Shown: positions 33,638 to 42,991, counted from the stretch's first letter. The stretch: 64,000 nt of DNA from Rhizobiales bacterium GAS188 (GCA_900104855.1 FNSS01000001.1:7635001-7699000), one strand, 5' to 3'. Numbers and translations are program-made. Notes: a model not told the origin generated them from the sequence alone.

Positions 33638-34486
33638 TCACCGCCCCTGAAACCTGGGCGCGCGCTTTTCGAGGAAGGCGGAGGTGCCCTCCTTCTTGTC
33701 TTCGGTCGCGGCGCAGAGGCCGAAGTATGAAGCCTCGAGCAACAAGCCTTCGCTTTGGCTCGTCTCCATCCCGCTGTTTGCCGCCTCGAGCGCGAACTTG
33801 ACGGCGATGGGCGCATTGGAGGCGATCTGCATCAGGACCGCCTCGGCGCGCGAGATCAGGTCGGTCGCCGGAACGATTTCGTTGACGAGGCCGATGCGAT
33901 AGGCCTCCTGCGCGCCGATCATCTCTCCGGAGAGGATAAGCTGCAAGGCGCGCCCCTTGCCGATGAGCCGTGGCAGACGTTGCGTGCCGCCACCACCCGG
34001 AATGAGGCCGAGCTTCACTTCGGGCTGGCCGAATTTCGCGCTGTCGACCGCGATCCTGATCGTGCAGGCCATCGCCGTCTCGCAGCCGCCGCCGAGCGCA
34101 AAGCCATTGACGGCCGCGATCACGGGCTTCCCGAGGTTCTCGATGAGATCGAGCACCTCTTGACCGAAACGGCTGGACTGTTCGGCTTCGACCGCCGTGA
34201 CCCGCGCGAGTTCACTGATGTCGGCTCCTGCGATGAACGCTTTGTCGCCAGCTCCGGTGAGGATGACGCCTCGGATTGCGGCATCATCTCGCGCATCCTC
34301 GAATGCCGTTCGCAGATCCGCCCAGGTCGGCGTATTCAGCGCATTGAGCACCTTTGGACGATTGAGCGTGACATACGCGATTGCGCCCTTTTTCTCGTAG
34401 AGGACGTTTGTGAGGTTCAGCCCTGGGGTCGGTGAGACCTTGGGCACTGCCGGCGAGGGCGAAAGCGTGGCGGTTATGGAAGCCAT
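33638..34486 (-). CDS. Enoyl-CoA hydratase/isomerase
   Basis: A 282-residue crotonase with LNRPKVLNALNTPTWADLRT, the oxyanion segment DKAFIAGADISEL, Glu in GGGCETAMA and Glu in GQPEVKLGLIPGGGGTQRLP. Both catalytic glutamates are present, so hydratase activity is likely. The C-terminus EKRAPRFQGR is standard. It lies 64 bp after the acyl-CoA dehydrogenase gene, with AGGAAA before the ATG. Confidence 0.92.
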   Translation of the reverse strand: MASITATLSPSPAVPKVSPTPGLNLTNVLYEKKGAIAYVTLNRPKVLNALNTPTWADLRTAFEDARDDAAIRGVILTGAGDKAFIAGADISELARVTAVEAEQSSRFGQEVLDLIENLGKPVIAAVNGFALGGGCETAMACTIRIAVDSAKFGQPEVKLGLIPGGGGTQRLPRLIGKGRALQLILSGEMIGAQEAYRIGLVNEIVPATDLISRAEAVLMQIASNAPIAVKFALEAANSGMETSQSEGLLLEASYFGLCAATEDKKEGTSAFLEKRAPRFQGR

Positions 34487-34550
34487 GTCCGTGTTTCCTG
34501 TCTGCGAATGAGGGGCGGGCCGGCGAACGCGCGCCGGCCCGCCGGCTGTG

Positions 34551-35795
34551 TCACACGAAGGCGCCGAGACCCGTGATCGCCTTGCCGACGATCAGGTTCT
34601 GCATCTGATACGTGCCTTCATAGGAGTAGAGCGCTTCGGCGTCGGCGAAGAAGCGCGCGACGTTGTAGTCGGCGACGATGCCGTTGCCGCCGAGCAGCTC
34701 GCGGCCCCACGCGACAGTCTCGCGCGACTTCGCCGTACAGAATGCCTTGGCGAGCGCGGCGTGATGATCCTCGAGCTTGCCTTCATCGTTCATCTGCGCC
34801 AACCGCATCATCAGGCATTGGCAGGCCGTCACGTTGGCGAGCATCTTGGCGAGGAGATCCTGCACCATCTGGAACGAAGCGATCGGCTTGCCGAACTGCA
34901 GCCGTTCCTGGGCGTATTTGAGCGTGGCCTCGAAGGCGCCCATCTGGATGCCGGTCGAGGCCCAGCCCACCATGTAGCGGGTCATGCGCAGCACGCGCGC
35001 AGTGTCGCGGAAGGAATTACCGCCCTGCAGGCGATTGGCCTCCGGTACCCGCACATCCTTCAGCGTGATCTGGCCGTTCTGCACCACCTTCAGCGCAATC
35101 TTGTGCTCGATCTTCTCGACGCTGAAGCCGGGTGTCGTCTTGTTCTCGATGATGAAGCCTTTAACCTGGTTGTCGGCGACGTCGCGCGCCCAGATGATCG
35201 AGATGTCGCACCATGGCGCGTTGCCGATCCATCGCTTCTGGCCGTTGAGGACCCAGACATCGCCCTCGCGCTTCGCAGTCGTGGTCATGCCGCCGCTCGT
35301 TCCGGATCCGACCAAGGGCTCCGTCAACCCGAAGCAGCCGATCTTTTCCCAGCGCGCCATTGGCGGCAGCCATTTCTGCTTCTGCTCCTCCGAGCCGTCG
35401 AGATAAATCGAGCCCATGGCCAGGCCGCTATGCACGCCGAAGAAGGTGCAGAAGGAGGCGTCGGTGCGCGCAAGCTCCATCGCCACGAGGCCGAAAAGCT
35501 TCTGGCTCCCGCCAGCGCAGCCATAGCCCTCGTATCCCAGGCCGCCGAGCTTCAATTCCTTGAAGGAGGGCAAGAGCTCGAATGGGAATGCATCGTCACT
35601 CCAGTATTTGTTGATGATCGGCTGGACCTTGGACTCCATATACTCCCGCACTTTCTTGACGGTCGCCCTTTCTTCGGCGGTCAAGGCGTCGGCAAGCTGG
35701 TAGAAGTCGCTGTTCGGGACGGGCAACTGCTTCGCCGCTTTCCTTGCCGCCGGCGCTGCCGCCAGGACAGGTGCCGCTGCTGTTGAATTTGTCAT
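34551..35795 (-). CDS. Acyl-CoA dehydrogenase (glutaryl-CoA dehydrogenase/ACX4-like)
   Basis: A 414-residue FAD enzyme that introduces the alpha-beta double bond into acyl-CoA. IGCFGLTEPLVGSGTSGGMT and WVLNGQKRWIGNAPW are the FAD/substrate motifs. RLQFGKPIASFQMVQDLLAK and the C-terminal ALYSYEGTYQMQNLIVGKAI carry the catalytic Glu at the glutaryl-CoA dehydrogenase/short-chain oxidase position. A 25-residue Ala-rich start precedes the domain. RBS GAAGGAAGAG. It is the first gene of the five-gene acyl-CoA operon. A CGATCCCCC palindrome 77-102 bp upstream is shared with the cyd and LAL regulator promoters. Confidence 0.92.
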   Translation of the reverse strand: MTNSTAAAPVLAAAPAARKAAKQLPVPNSDFYQLADALTAEERATVKKVREYMESKVQPIINKYWSDDAFPFELLPSFKELKLGGLGYEGYGCAGGSQKLFGLVAMELARTDASFCTFFGVHSGLAMGSIYLDGSEEQKQKWLPPMARWEKIGCFGLTEPLVGSGTSGGMTTTAKREGDVWVLNGQKRWIGNAPWCDISIIWARDVADNQVKGFIIENKTTPGFSVEKIEHKIALKVVQNGQITLKDVRVPEANRLQGGNSFRDTARVLRMTRYMVGWASTGIQMGAFEATLKYAQERLQFGKPIASFQMVQDLLAKMLANVTACQCLMMRLAQMNDEGKLEDHHAALAKAFCTAKSRETVAWGRELLGGNGIVADYNVARFFADAEALYSYEGTYQMQNLIVGKAITGLGAFV

Positions 35796-36175
35796 GTCAC
35801 TCTTCCTTCAGTTCAAAACGAGGGCTCGTCGTTGCATGTCCACGGATCACTTGATGCGGCCTCGCCAATTGCGCGATCCCCCGATCGGGGGATCGCGTGG
35901 TGCGTCGATGGGTGAGGTCCCGCGGCGGGCGCCCCCACGACTCGCGGCCGTCATCGCCCGCTCCAGCGTGTCGCCGCAGTGATCATCTCTCTTGCCTTAA
36001 AGTCATTGCCTACGCGGAAGTGATGCAGCGATCTTTGGTTCTGCGCTCCATAACTTCTCGACGTCCACATCGAACTTGCCGAAACCATCGGCCTCCATAC
36101 GAGATTCGGCCATCATGTTCTCCAAGACCAGCTTGAGCAGCTGCGCTCGCTATAAAATAATCATCATGAAACGAA
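35796..36175. other. Promoter region of the acyl-CoA operon
   Basis: About 380 bp between acyl-CoA dehydrogenase and acetolactate synthase genes. It holds the palindrome at 35872-35897 (listed). The part from 35900 to 36175 shows no gene I can support. Confidence 0.5.
35872..35897. promoter_or_regulatory. Palindromic operator 1 (proposed LAL regulator site)
   Basis: A perfect 26-bp palindrome whose half reads CGCGATCCCCCGA and whose other half is its exact complement. The core CCCCCGATCGGGGG is shared with 43428-43452 (CCCCCGAACGGGGG) and, less perfectly, with 43195-43216 (ACCCGAATAGGGG). It lies 77-102 bp upstream of the acyl-CoA dehydrogenase start. Confidence 0.65.
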
Positions 36176-37852
36176 TTAGTGAATACTATCGTCCCTTATC
36201 AGTTCGAATAGCCTATGATTATCACTATAGTCTACGTGAACGCCTACGATAACGGGGCCTGATGTGTCGAAGGCCTTCTTCATCACTGGCGCTATAGAAT
36301 CAGGCGTGTCGATCATCAGGCCGGTCGCACCAAATGCCTCTGCATATTTGATGTAATCGATCGGCCCGAAATCGATGCCGGAGGTCCGGCCATATTTCAG
36401 CTTCTCTTGCGTCGCGACCATATCATAGGTGCCGTCGATCCAGACCATATGCACGAGGTTCGCTCCGAGCCGAACCGCGGTCTCCAGCTCCATAGCGGAG
36501 TAGAGAAAGCCACCATCGCCAGAGATCGAGAGGATCTTCTCGCTCGGCCGGACGAGCGCGCCTGCAATGCCCCATGGCAAGGCGACGCCGAGGGTCTGCT
36601 GACCGTTGGTGATCAGCACCTGGCGCGGCCTGAAACTATAGAGGTGCCGCGCGATCCACAGGTGAAACGAGCCCATGTCTAAGCACATCGTAACGTCAGA
36701 GCCGAGGAACTGCTTCAGTTCGTGAATCAAGCGCAACGGGTGAACCGGGGTCCCTCCGCGCTTGGCGGACTCCTCGGCTAGGTGATGGCGCTCCGCCGTG
36801 ATCGCCTCGAGCATGCTCTTGGACAGCGCCGATTTCATCGAGCGGCCGATTTGAGGCGTCAATGCGCCCAGGGTTTGCGCGATGTCCCCGGTGAGCTCGA
36901 CGCAGGGCTGGTAACAATTGTCGAGGTCGGCTGGCAGAACATCAATGTGGATGATCTTTCGGTTGTTGTTCGCATTCCATTCAGCTGGCCAGTATTCCAC
37001 CGGATCGTAACCGATCGTGATAACGAGATCCGCAGAGTCGAGCAGGCGGTCCGCCGGCTGATTGGCCAATTGGCCGACGCGGCCGCCGAAGTTATCGAAC
37101 AACATGGCGCCGACTGCTCCGGCCGCCTGAAACGTGCCGACCACTGCGAGGTTGCTCTTTGTGAGGAAGGGCTGAAGCGCGTCGGTATTGGTGGGACGAC
37201 TCGAGAGCATTCCAAGAAGAACTACAGGGTTGCGGGCGGCACTGATCAGGCGAGCCGCCTCCTTGATCGCCTTGCCGTCGGCGGGGCCAAGCCCAGCGAA
37301 AGCCGGCGGAGGCAGCGGGTCATGCGTGCATGGCGCCGCCATGACGTCCTTGGGTAGATTGACGTAGGCTGCGCCAGGTCGGCCGCCCTCGGCAGCACGG
37401 AAGGCATTCGCCATTACTTCGTTGACCTGGTCGGGAGCTCCAACAGTAACGCTGTATTTGGTGATCGGCTTCAGGATCGCGACCGCGTCCATCGTCTGAT
37501 GGATCTGCTTCAGTGCTTCGCCCGTTGCGACGGCACCGCCGAGGGCAACCACCGGGTCCCCTTCGGAGTTGGCAGTCGCCAACCCGGTTGTCAGGTTGGA
37601 GACGCCGGGGCCAGACGTGGCGATCGCCACGCCGGCCTTGCCGGTCATGCGGCCGATACCGCCTGCAATGAATGCCGCATTCTGCTCATGACGGCAGACC
37701 ACCGTTTTGATTTTTGAATCCACCAATGCGTTGAATACGGCATCGATTTTTGCCCCAGGGACGCCGAACACATAAGTGACACCTTGAGCCTCGAGCGCGC
37801 GAACGACGAGCTCTGCACCGGTTTGCATCGGCTTGGTCAAAATGCTGGACAT
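36176..37852 (-). CDS. alsS: Acetolactate synthase, catabolic type
   Basis: A 558-residue thiamine-diphosphate enzyme that condenses two pyruvates to alpha-acetolactate. AELVVRALEAQGVTYVFGVP is followed by CRHEQNAAFIAGGIGRMTGK, whose Glu activates ThDP. The ThDP motif is LSISGDGGFLYSAMELETAV, then VWIDGTYDMVATQ. The length and the lack of a clear partner subunit match the FAD-independent catabolic AlsS. The ATG at 37852 is favoured, two codons inside a TTG-initiated frame. The gene lies 12 bp after acetolactate decarboxylase and is the last gene of the cyd-pox-als operon. Together with alsD it converts pyruvate to acetoin. Confidence 0.93.
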   Translation of the reverse strand: MSSILTKPMQTGAELVVRALEAQGVTYVFGVPGAKIDAVFNALVDSKIKTVVCRHEQNAAFIAGGIGRMTGKAGVAIATSGPGVSNLTTGLATANSEGDPVVALGGAVATGEALKQIHQTMDAVAILKPITKYSVTVGAPDQVNEVMANAFRAAEGGRPGAAYVNLPKDVMAAPCTHDPLPPPAFAGLGPADGKAIKEAARLISAARNPVVLLGMLSSRPTNTDALQPFLTKSNLAVVGTFQAAGAVGAMLFDNFGGRVGQLANQPADRLLDSADLVITIGYDPVEYWPAEWNANNNRKIIHIDVLPADLDNCYQPCVELTGDIAQTLGALTPQIGRSMKSALSKSMLEAITAERHHLAEESAKRGGTPVHPLRLIHELKQFLGSDVTMCLDMGSFHLWIARHLYSFRPRQVLITNGQQTLGVALPWGIAGALVRPSEKILSISGDGGFLYSAMELETAVRLGANLVHMVWIDGTYDMVATQEKLKYGRTSGIDFGPIDYIKYAEAFGATGLMIDTPDSIAPVMKKAFDTSGPVIVGVHVDYSDNHRLFELIRDDSIH

Positions 37853-37864
37853 TGTCAAGGTTTC

Positions 37865-38695
37865 CTAGTGAGCTTGTTCCGCGTAGGCCAATTCCTCAGC
37901 CGTGTTCTTGCTTAGATCGGCCTTGAGGAAGGCTTGGGATTCTGGAAGTGCCAAGTGAAAGTTTGTCAGGGCCTCGACTTTGAGCCGTAGTGCGTCGGCT
38001 TCGGCCTCGAGCAGGTGGCCGCCATGCTGGCGGTCACCTGAAAGGAAATGAAAGTGGTAGCCAGGGATGCTGAAGGCGCTCGCAAATCCTGGCGACCATA
38101 GGCCAACCAACGTCCCGTCAATATCGCTGAAGCTGAACTCGCTCTGCGCCTTCGATGCATCGGCCAAGCGCGTTCCCGGCTGAGGCGGATTCACGGCGCG
38201 GGTCTTCACCCGCTTGAAGCGCCCGTCGAGTCGGAGAGCGTAGAAGATATTGCCGGAGCGGCGGAACTCGTCGCAGCGAGTTTCGAGATCCCTGAAACTC
38301 GCCACGGATGCGATCGAGACTTCTACGTCCGGCTTGAACCAGGTCACAACAGCAAAGGGCGCAGCGGCATTGCGAGCTGCTTCGGTGACGCGCCCAGAGC
38401 CCTGAACCTGATAGACGCGCCCGTCGATGACGACCATCTCGCCATCCAGGTTGGCAAACGTGCCGAGCCCGAGATCCCCGTGTTCGAGGATCGTCTGCGC
38501 GCTCACCTCACGATCGTAGACCCCAGCGACGAGGGCGCCCGATGTGGAGACCTGAAAGACGGTGTGGATAGGCCTCTCGAAATACCGTGCGAGAGCGGTG
38601 GTGACGATTGAAGATACACCGCGCCCGCTTCGCGCCGATTCGTCTTCGATCGCAGCTTTGAGCGAGGCCGGGACATCTATCGATAGCTGTGTCAA
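37865..38695 (-). CDS. alsD: Alpha-acetolactate decarboxylase with N-terminal ribbon-helix-helix-like extension
   Basis: Decarboxylates alpha-acetolactate to acetoin. Residues about 45-265 carry the AlsD/BudA body: VFQVSTSGALVAGVYDREVS, LGTFANLDGEMVVIDGRVYQ, ALRLDGRFKRVKTRAV, GLWSPGFASAFSIPGYHFHF and LSGDRQHGGHLLEAEADALR, with the zinc-binding His-x-His and the later His. The first 44 residues are extra. TQLSIDVPASLKAAIEDESA, then GVSSIVTTALARYFERP have the strand-helix-helix layout of a ribbon-helix-helix (CopG/Arc) DNA-binding domain. The TTG start has a perfect AGGAGG. The gene is between poxB and alsS. The extension is unlike the secretion signals of Bacillus AlsD and its role is open. 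Confidence 0.92.
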   Translation of the reverse strand: MTQLSIDVPASLKAAIEDESARSGRGVSSIVTTALARYFERPIHTVFQVSTSGALVAGVYDREVSAQTILEHGDLGLGTFANLDGEMVVIDGRVYQVQGSGRVTEAARNAAAPFAVVTWFKPDVEVSIASVASFRDLETRCDEFRRSGNIFYALRLDGRFKRVKTRAVNPPQPGTRLADASKAQSEFSFSDIDGTLVGLWSPGFASAFSIPGYHFHFLSGDRQHGGHLLEAEADALRLKVEALTNFHLALPESQAFLKADLSKNTAEELAYAEQAH

Positions 38696-38805
38696 CTGAG
38701 CCTCCTAGGGGTGCTCTGCGAAAGCGGTGCGTTCGGCGACAGGCCGGTGGTGATCACACTGGTCGCGGCTGAGCTCGCCGACGCGCCCTGCACTTGCCCG
38801 ACCGA

Positions 38806-40521
38806 TCAAGAGATGTTCTCCACGACCATCTCCCAGACGTCGTGGCCTTTCCCGTGCAGCATCGCCTTGGCGGTGTAGACGGCCATGCCCACCACGGCCT
38901 CCGGCGAAACGAAGGGAGAGGGCGGCGTCACCAACTGCATCGGCTTCACCTTCACATCGAGCACGGCCGGACCAGGCCGGGCGAGCCAGGTCTTCACGGA
39001 TTCCTCGAGCTCGCCTGCCTGCGAGACTTGATGGCCCCAAATACCCATCGCCTTCGCCACTTCGCCGAAGTTGGGGTTCTTCAAGTCCGTGTAGACGGGG
39101 ATCAGGCCGACCGACTTCTGCTCGATATCGATGAAGCCGAGCTTGCCGTTGTTGTAGACCGCGATCTTGATCGGCAGGTTTTCCTGGACGGCCGTCATGA
39201 GGTCGCCGAGCAGCATGGCGAAACCGCCATCGCCTGCGAGACAGACGACTTGCCGGCCTGGCTGGCATTTTTGCAGTCCAAGCGCCGACGACATACCGCT
39301 CGCCATCGTGCCATGCAGTAGACTGCCGAAGGTCCGGCGCTTGCCGCCGGTTTCGATGTGGCGAAGCGCCCAAACCAGCGCCGTCCCATCGTCCGCGGCG
39401 AACAAGGCGTCTTCGGCGGCGTGCTGGTTGATGACCTTCGTGAGGTAGGTGCCGGAAATGGCGTCCGAGCCGGATGCGGTCTCGGCCTTTGCCGCCGCCA
39501 CATCCTTCTCGTGCCTCTGAACATGGCCCGTTAGGAACGCGTTGTCTTCATGTTGTTGAAGGCGCGGCAGTAAAGCCTGCAGGGTCGTCTTGATATCGCC
39601 GACCGCGCCAACCGTCACCGGATGTCGCCGCCCGATATGCGTCGGGTTCTCGTCGATCTGAAGGATCGTTGCCTTGTTCGGGTAAAACTGAGGCCAGGCG
39701 AAATCGGCTCCGAGCTGCAGCAGCGCGTCGCAGTCCAGAACAGCGTGATAGCCTGCCGCCCCCCCGATCATTCCCGTCATTCCCACATTGTAGGGGTTAT
39801 CATATTCGACGAAGTCCTTTCCGCGAGACGTATGGGCCATCGGCGCCTTCAGCCGCGAAGCTACTGCGACCACTTCGTCATGCGCCCCCGCGCAGCCGGC
39901 GCCAGCGTAAATTGTGATGGACTTGCTTCGGTTGAGGACGGCCGCCATTGCGTCGAGATCTGCGTCGCTCGGGCGAATGAGCGGGCGCGACGCATGAACG
40001 GCATAGGGCAATTCGTCGGCCGCGGCGGAGTTGGAGATATCGACCGGAACGATCAACACAGCAACGCCACGTCGCGTCAGCGCCGCCTGGCAGGCCGCGA
40101 CCGCTTTGCGGCGCGCCTGCTCCGGCGTCAAAATCATTTCGCAGTAGACGCTGCAGCCCTGGTACACGTGTTGGAAATCGACTTCCTGGATCGATTCGAA
40201 TCCCAGATCCTTGCTGATGATCTGGCTCGCGATGAGGATGACTGGCGCTCGGTTGCGGTTGGCCTCATAGAGGCCATTGATGAAATGCAGGCTGCCCGGA
40301 CCGCAGCTGCCTGCGCAGGCCGTCAGACGACCGGTGAGCTGCGCCTCGGCCTGCGCCGCGAAAGCGCCGGCCTCCTCATGCCGCATATGCACCCAGTCGA
40401 TCTCGCTGCGATCGATGGCCTGGGCGATGCGGTTCAGCGTGTCGCCGACGATGCCGTAGCAGGTTTTGACGCCGGCGGCTTGCAGGGTTTCGATCAATAT
40501 ATCGGCGACTCTTTTGGTCAT
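38806..40521 (-). CDS. poxB: Pyruvate oxidase / ubiquinone-dependent pyruvate dehydrogenase
   Basis: A 571-residue ThDP/FAD enzyme that oxidises pyruvate to acetate and CO2 and passes electrons to ubiquinone. ADILIETLQAAGVKTCYGIV, GDTLNRIAQA, the Glu in HMRHEEAGAFAAQAEAQLTG, the FAD-domain segment GMTGMIGGAAGYHAVLDCDA, and the ThDP motif VCLAGDGGFAMLLGDLMTAV with VYNNGKLGFIDIEQ are all present. The C-terminal tail is shorter and less clearly amphipathic than in E. coli PoxB. AGGAGAAG precedes the ATG. It lies downstream of cydAB, so quinol made here could be oxidised by the bd oxidase. Confidence 0.93.
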   Translation of the reverse strand: MTKRVADILIETLQAAGVKTCYGIVGDTLNRIAQAIDRSEIDWVHMRHEEAGAFAAQAEAQLTGRLTACAGSCGPGSLHFINGLYEANRNRAPVILIASQIISKDLGFESIQEVDFQHVYQGCSVYCEMILTPEQARRKAVAACQAALTRRGVAVLIVPVDISNSAAADELPYAVHASRPLIRPSDADLDAMAAVLNRSKSITIYAGAGCAGAHDEVVAVASRLKAPMAHTSRGKDFVEYDNPYNVGMTGMIGGAAGYHAVLDCDALLQLGADFAWPQFYPNKATILQIDENPTHIGRRHPVTVGAVGDIKTTLQALLPRLQQHEDNAFLTGHVQRHEKDVAAAKAETASGSDAISGTYLTKVINQHAAEDALFAADDGTALVWALRHIETGGKRRTFGSLLHGTMASGMSSALGLQKCQPGRQVVCLAGDGGFAMLLGDLMTAVQENLPIKIAVYNNGKLGFIDIEQKSVGLIPVYTDLKNPNFGEVAKAMGIWGHQVSQAGELEESVKTWLARPGPAVLDVKVKPMQLVTPPSPFVSPEAVVGMAVYTAKAMLHGKGHDVWEMVVENIS

Positions 40522-40588
40522 TACGTAACTTCTCCTGCTGCCTTGAACACGTGGATGTTCCGTTGATATTGTCCGTCGTCGGCCGTAT

Positions 40589-41575
40589 CTAGTAACGATC
40601 TGCGGTAGACTGAATCCTGCCCCTGAACACGCTGTAGTTGATCGCGGTGTAGAGCAGCATCAGCGGGAACACGAAAAGGCCGGCGCCCCAGAACATGAAG
40701 GCAAGGCTCGAATGCGGTGCGGCGGCCTCGTCGATCGTGATCGAGAAGGGGATCATGTAGGGCCAGAAGGAAGCCGCGAGGGTGCCGAAGGCCGCGGCGA
40801 AGATGATGGCGACCATGCGGAACGGCGCGGCGTCGCTGCGGCGCTGAAGGCTCGCGGCTAGAAGGATGGCAGCCACGATCCCGATGGCGGGAAAGCCGAA
40901 GAGATAGGGCCGCTCGAGCCACCGATTCATGACTCGAAGGTCCTCGGCGAGCGCAAAGGCGAATACCACGATCAGGAACAGGAGCAGCGCGAGCGACAGG
41001 TAAGGAATGAGCCGATAGGCAAGCTCTCGCACCTCGCCATGGCATTTGCGAACCAGCCAGGACGCGCCAAGAAGGGAATAGCCGATGCAGAGGCCGATGC
41101 CGCAAAGCAGCGCGAAAGAGCTAAGCCAACCGAACTCGCCTCCGACATAGCGGCCATTGGAGATCGGGAGCCCCTCGACCAAGGCGCCGACGGTCAGGCC
41201 TTGCATGAAGGTGGCGACGAGCGAGCCGCCGGCAAAGCTCGCATCCCAGAGCCAGCGCCAGCGCTCCGTCTTGTGACGGAACTCGAAGGCGACGCCGCGC
41301 AGGATCAGCCCGGCCAGCATGAGCACAAGCGGCAGGTAGAAGGCGGAGAGAAGCGTCGCATAGACGACCGGGAAAGCACCCCAGAGCACCACGCCCGTCA
41401 CCACGAGCCAGGTCTCGTTGCCGTCCCAGATCGGGGCTATGGCACTCATCATCGCGTCGCGTCTGGCATCGCTGCGCGCTCCGCCGCTGATGATGCCGAC
41501 GCCGAGATCAAAGCCGTCGAGAAGCACGTAGAGGAGCGTGCTGATCGCGAGAATGGCCGCCCAGAACAGGACCAT
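40589..41575 (-). CDS. cydB: Cytochrome bd-type quinol oxidase subunit II (CioB-like)
   Basis: A 328-residue membrane protein with about eight to nine hydrophobic segments. LFWAAILAISTLLYVLLDGF, DLGVGIISG is the standard CydB opening. IAPIWDGNETWLVVTGVVLW, GAFPVVYATL is the family signature. It pairs with subunit I to form a quinol oxidase in the inner membrane. GGAGAATAGCCG precedes the ATG, three bases after the cydA stop, so the two are coupled. Confidence 0.95.
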   Translation of the reverse strand: MVLFWAAILAISTLLYVLLDGFDLGVGIISGGARSDARRDAMMSAIAPIWDGNETWLVVTGVVLWGAFPVVYATLLSAFYLPLVLMLAGLILRGVAFEFRHKTERWRWLWDASFAGGSLVATFMQGLTVGALVEGLPISNGRYVGGEFGWLSSFALLCGIGLCIGYSLLGASWLVRKCHGEVRELAYRLIPYLSLALLLFLIVVFAFALAEDLRVMNRWLERPYLFGFPAIGIVAAILLAASLQRRSDAAPFRMVAIIFAAAFGTLAASFWPYMIPFSITIDEAAAPHSSLAFMFWGAGLFVFPLMLLYTAINYSVFRGRIQSTADRY

Positions 41576-41578
41576 CGG

Positions 41579-42991
41579 CTATTCTCCAGCAGCGAAGCCA
41601 GCCCGGTCCGGCAGGGCTGCATGATCGAGCACGGACATTGGGCGGTTGGGAGTTGCGGCCTTCGGGGGCAGAACCAGATTGCCGATGGGGCCGGCGCGAA
41701 GCAGTCGATAGATGTAGAGGATGCCGAAGGCGAAAATGAAAAGGTAGACGGTGCAGAAGACGATAAGCGAGATCGCCGCCTCACCTGTGGTCAGGGATGG
41801 CGTCAGGGCGTCCGCTGTGCGCAGCACGCCGAAGACGGTCCAAGGCTGGCGGCCCACCTCGGCCGTGAACCAGCCGGTCAAGATGGCGATGTAAGGCAGA
41901 GGGAAGCTTAAGAATATGCACCAAAGCAGCAGGCGGCTTTGCTCGATGCGGCCCTTGGCGCTCAGATAAGTCCCGAGCCAGGCGAGGAGCAGCATGACCA
42001 TCCCGCATCCGACCATGATGCGGAAGGCGAAGAACGGGATGAGCACGGGGGGCCGGTCCGCGGGCAGAAAATCGGTCAAGCCGACTTCTTTCGAAGTCAA
42101 GCTCATGCTGGCGATCAGGCTGCCCAGTACCGGGATGCTGATGGCGAAGCGGTTCGTCTCTGCCGCAGAATCGGGGAGTGCAATCAGTACTTCGCCTGCC
42201 GGCTGCTCGTCGTGCCAGCGCCCTTCGATCGCCGCGAACTTGGCCGGCTGATAGTCATGGACGTAGTCGCCGGTAAGATGACCGAAGAATAACTGCGCTG
42301 GAACGAGGATAGCTGCGAGATAGAGGCCCATGCGCAGCATGATGTGCGCCTCGGCCTTGAACTCGCGCCGCAGCAAATACCAGGCTCCTGTCGCAGCGAC
42401 GCAAAAAGCGCCGGTGAGATACGAGGCGAGCAACATGTGGGGGAAGCGCACCCAGACGACCGGGCTGAAGATGATCTTGCTCCAGTCGGTGGGGACGAAT
42501 GCGCCGTTCTCAACGGCATAACCGACCGGCACCTGCATCCAGCTATTGTTGACCATGATCCAGAAGGCCGAGAAGGTGGTGCCGAGCGCGACCATGGCGG
42601 TCGAGAGGAGGTAGAACCACGGCGCTACTCTCTGCCGGCCGAACAGAAGCACTCCGAAGAAACTCGCCTCGAGCGCAAAGGCGGTGAAGGTTTCGTATGT
42701 CAGAAGCGGCCCCTGTATCGGTCCCGACAGGCGCGAAAGCTCGCTCCAATTGGTGCCGAACTCGAAGGCCATCACGATGCCGGAGACGACGCCGAGCCCA
42801 AAGGCGATGCCGAAGATCTTGAGCCAGAACTCGAACAGGATGCGGTACGCCGGACGCCCGGTCGCGAGATGCAGCGTCTCGATGACCGTCAGCCACGCCG
42901 CCAATCCGATCGTGAAGGACGGAAAGATGATGTGGAATGAGACCGTGAAGGCGAATTGCAGCCGCGACAGCAACAAGGCGGTGAGGTCCAT
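41579..42991 (-). CDS. cydA: Cytochrome bd-type quinol oxidase subunit I (CioA-like)
   Basis: A 470-residue subunit I that oxidises quinol and reduces oxygen to water. SRLQFAFTVSFHIIFPSFTI contains the axial haem His. FEFGTNWSELSRLSGPIQGP, FEGRW-like AAIEGRWHDE and GWFTAEVGRQPWTVFGVLRT are conserved. The Q-loop is short and the total length is well below E. coli CydA (522), which fits the cyanide-insensitive oxidase (CIO) subgroup. It is the first gene of cydA-cydB-poxB-alsD-alsS. A palindromic site at 43195-43216 lies about 200 bp upstream, between it and a divergent LAL regulator. Confidence 0.95.
   Translation of the reverse strand: MDLTALLLSRLQFAFTVSFHIIFPSFTIGLAAWLTVIETLHLATGRPAYRILFEFWLKIFGIAFGLGVVSGIVMAFEFGTNWSELSRLSGPIQGPLLTYETFTAFALEASFFGVLLFGRQRVAPWFYLLSTAMVALGTTFSAFWIMVNNSWMQVPVGYAVENGAFVPTDWSKIIFSPVVWVRFPHMLLASYLTGAFCVAATGAWYLLRREFKAEAHIMLRMGLYLAAILVPAQLFFGHLTGDYVHDYQPAKFAAIEGRWHDEQPAGEVLIALPDSAAETNRFAISIPVLGSLIASMSLTSKEVGLTDFLPADRPPVLIPFFAFRIMVGCGMVMLLLAWLGTYLSAKGRIEQSRLLLWCIFLSFPLPYIAILTGWFTAEVGRQPWTVFGVLRTADALTPSLTTGEAAISLIVFCTVYLFIFAFGILYIYRLLRAGPIGNLVLPPKAATPNRPMSVLDHAALPDRAGFAAGE

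Noticed and set aside
34548-35786. A 412-codon plus-strand open frame
   Set aside because: Exact mirror of the acyl-CoA dehydrogenase gene, with no recognisable product.
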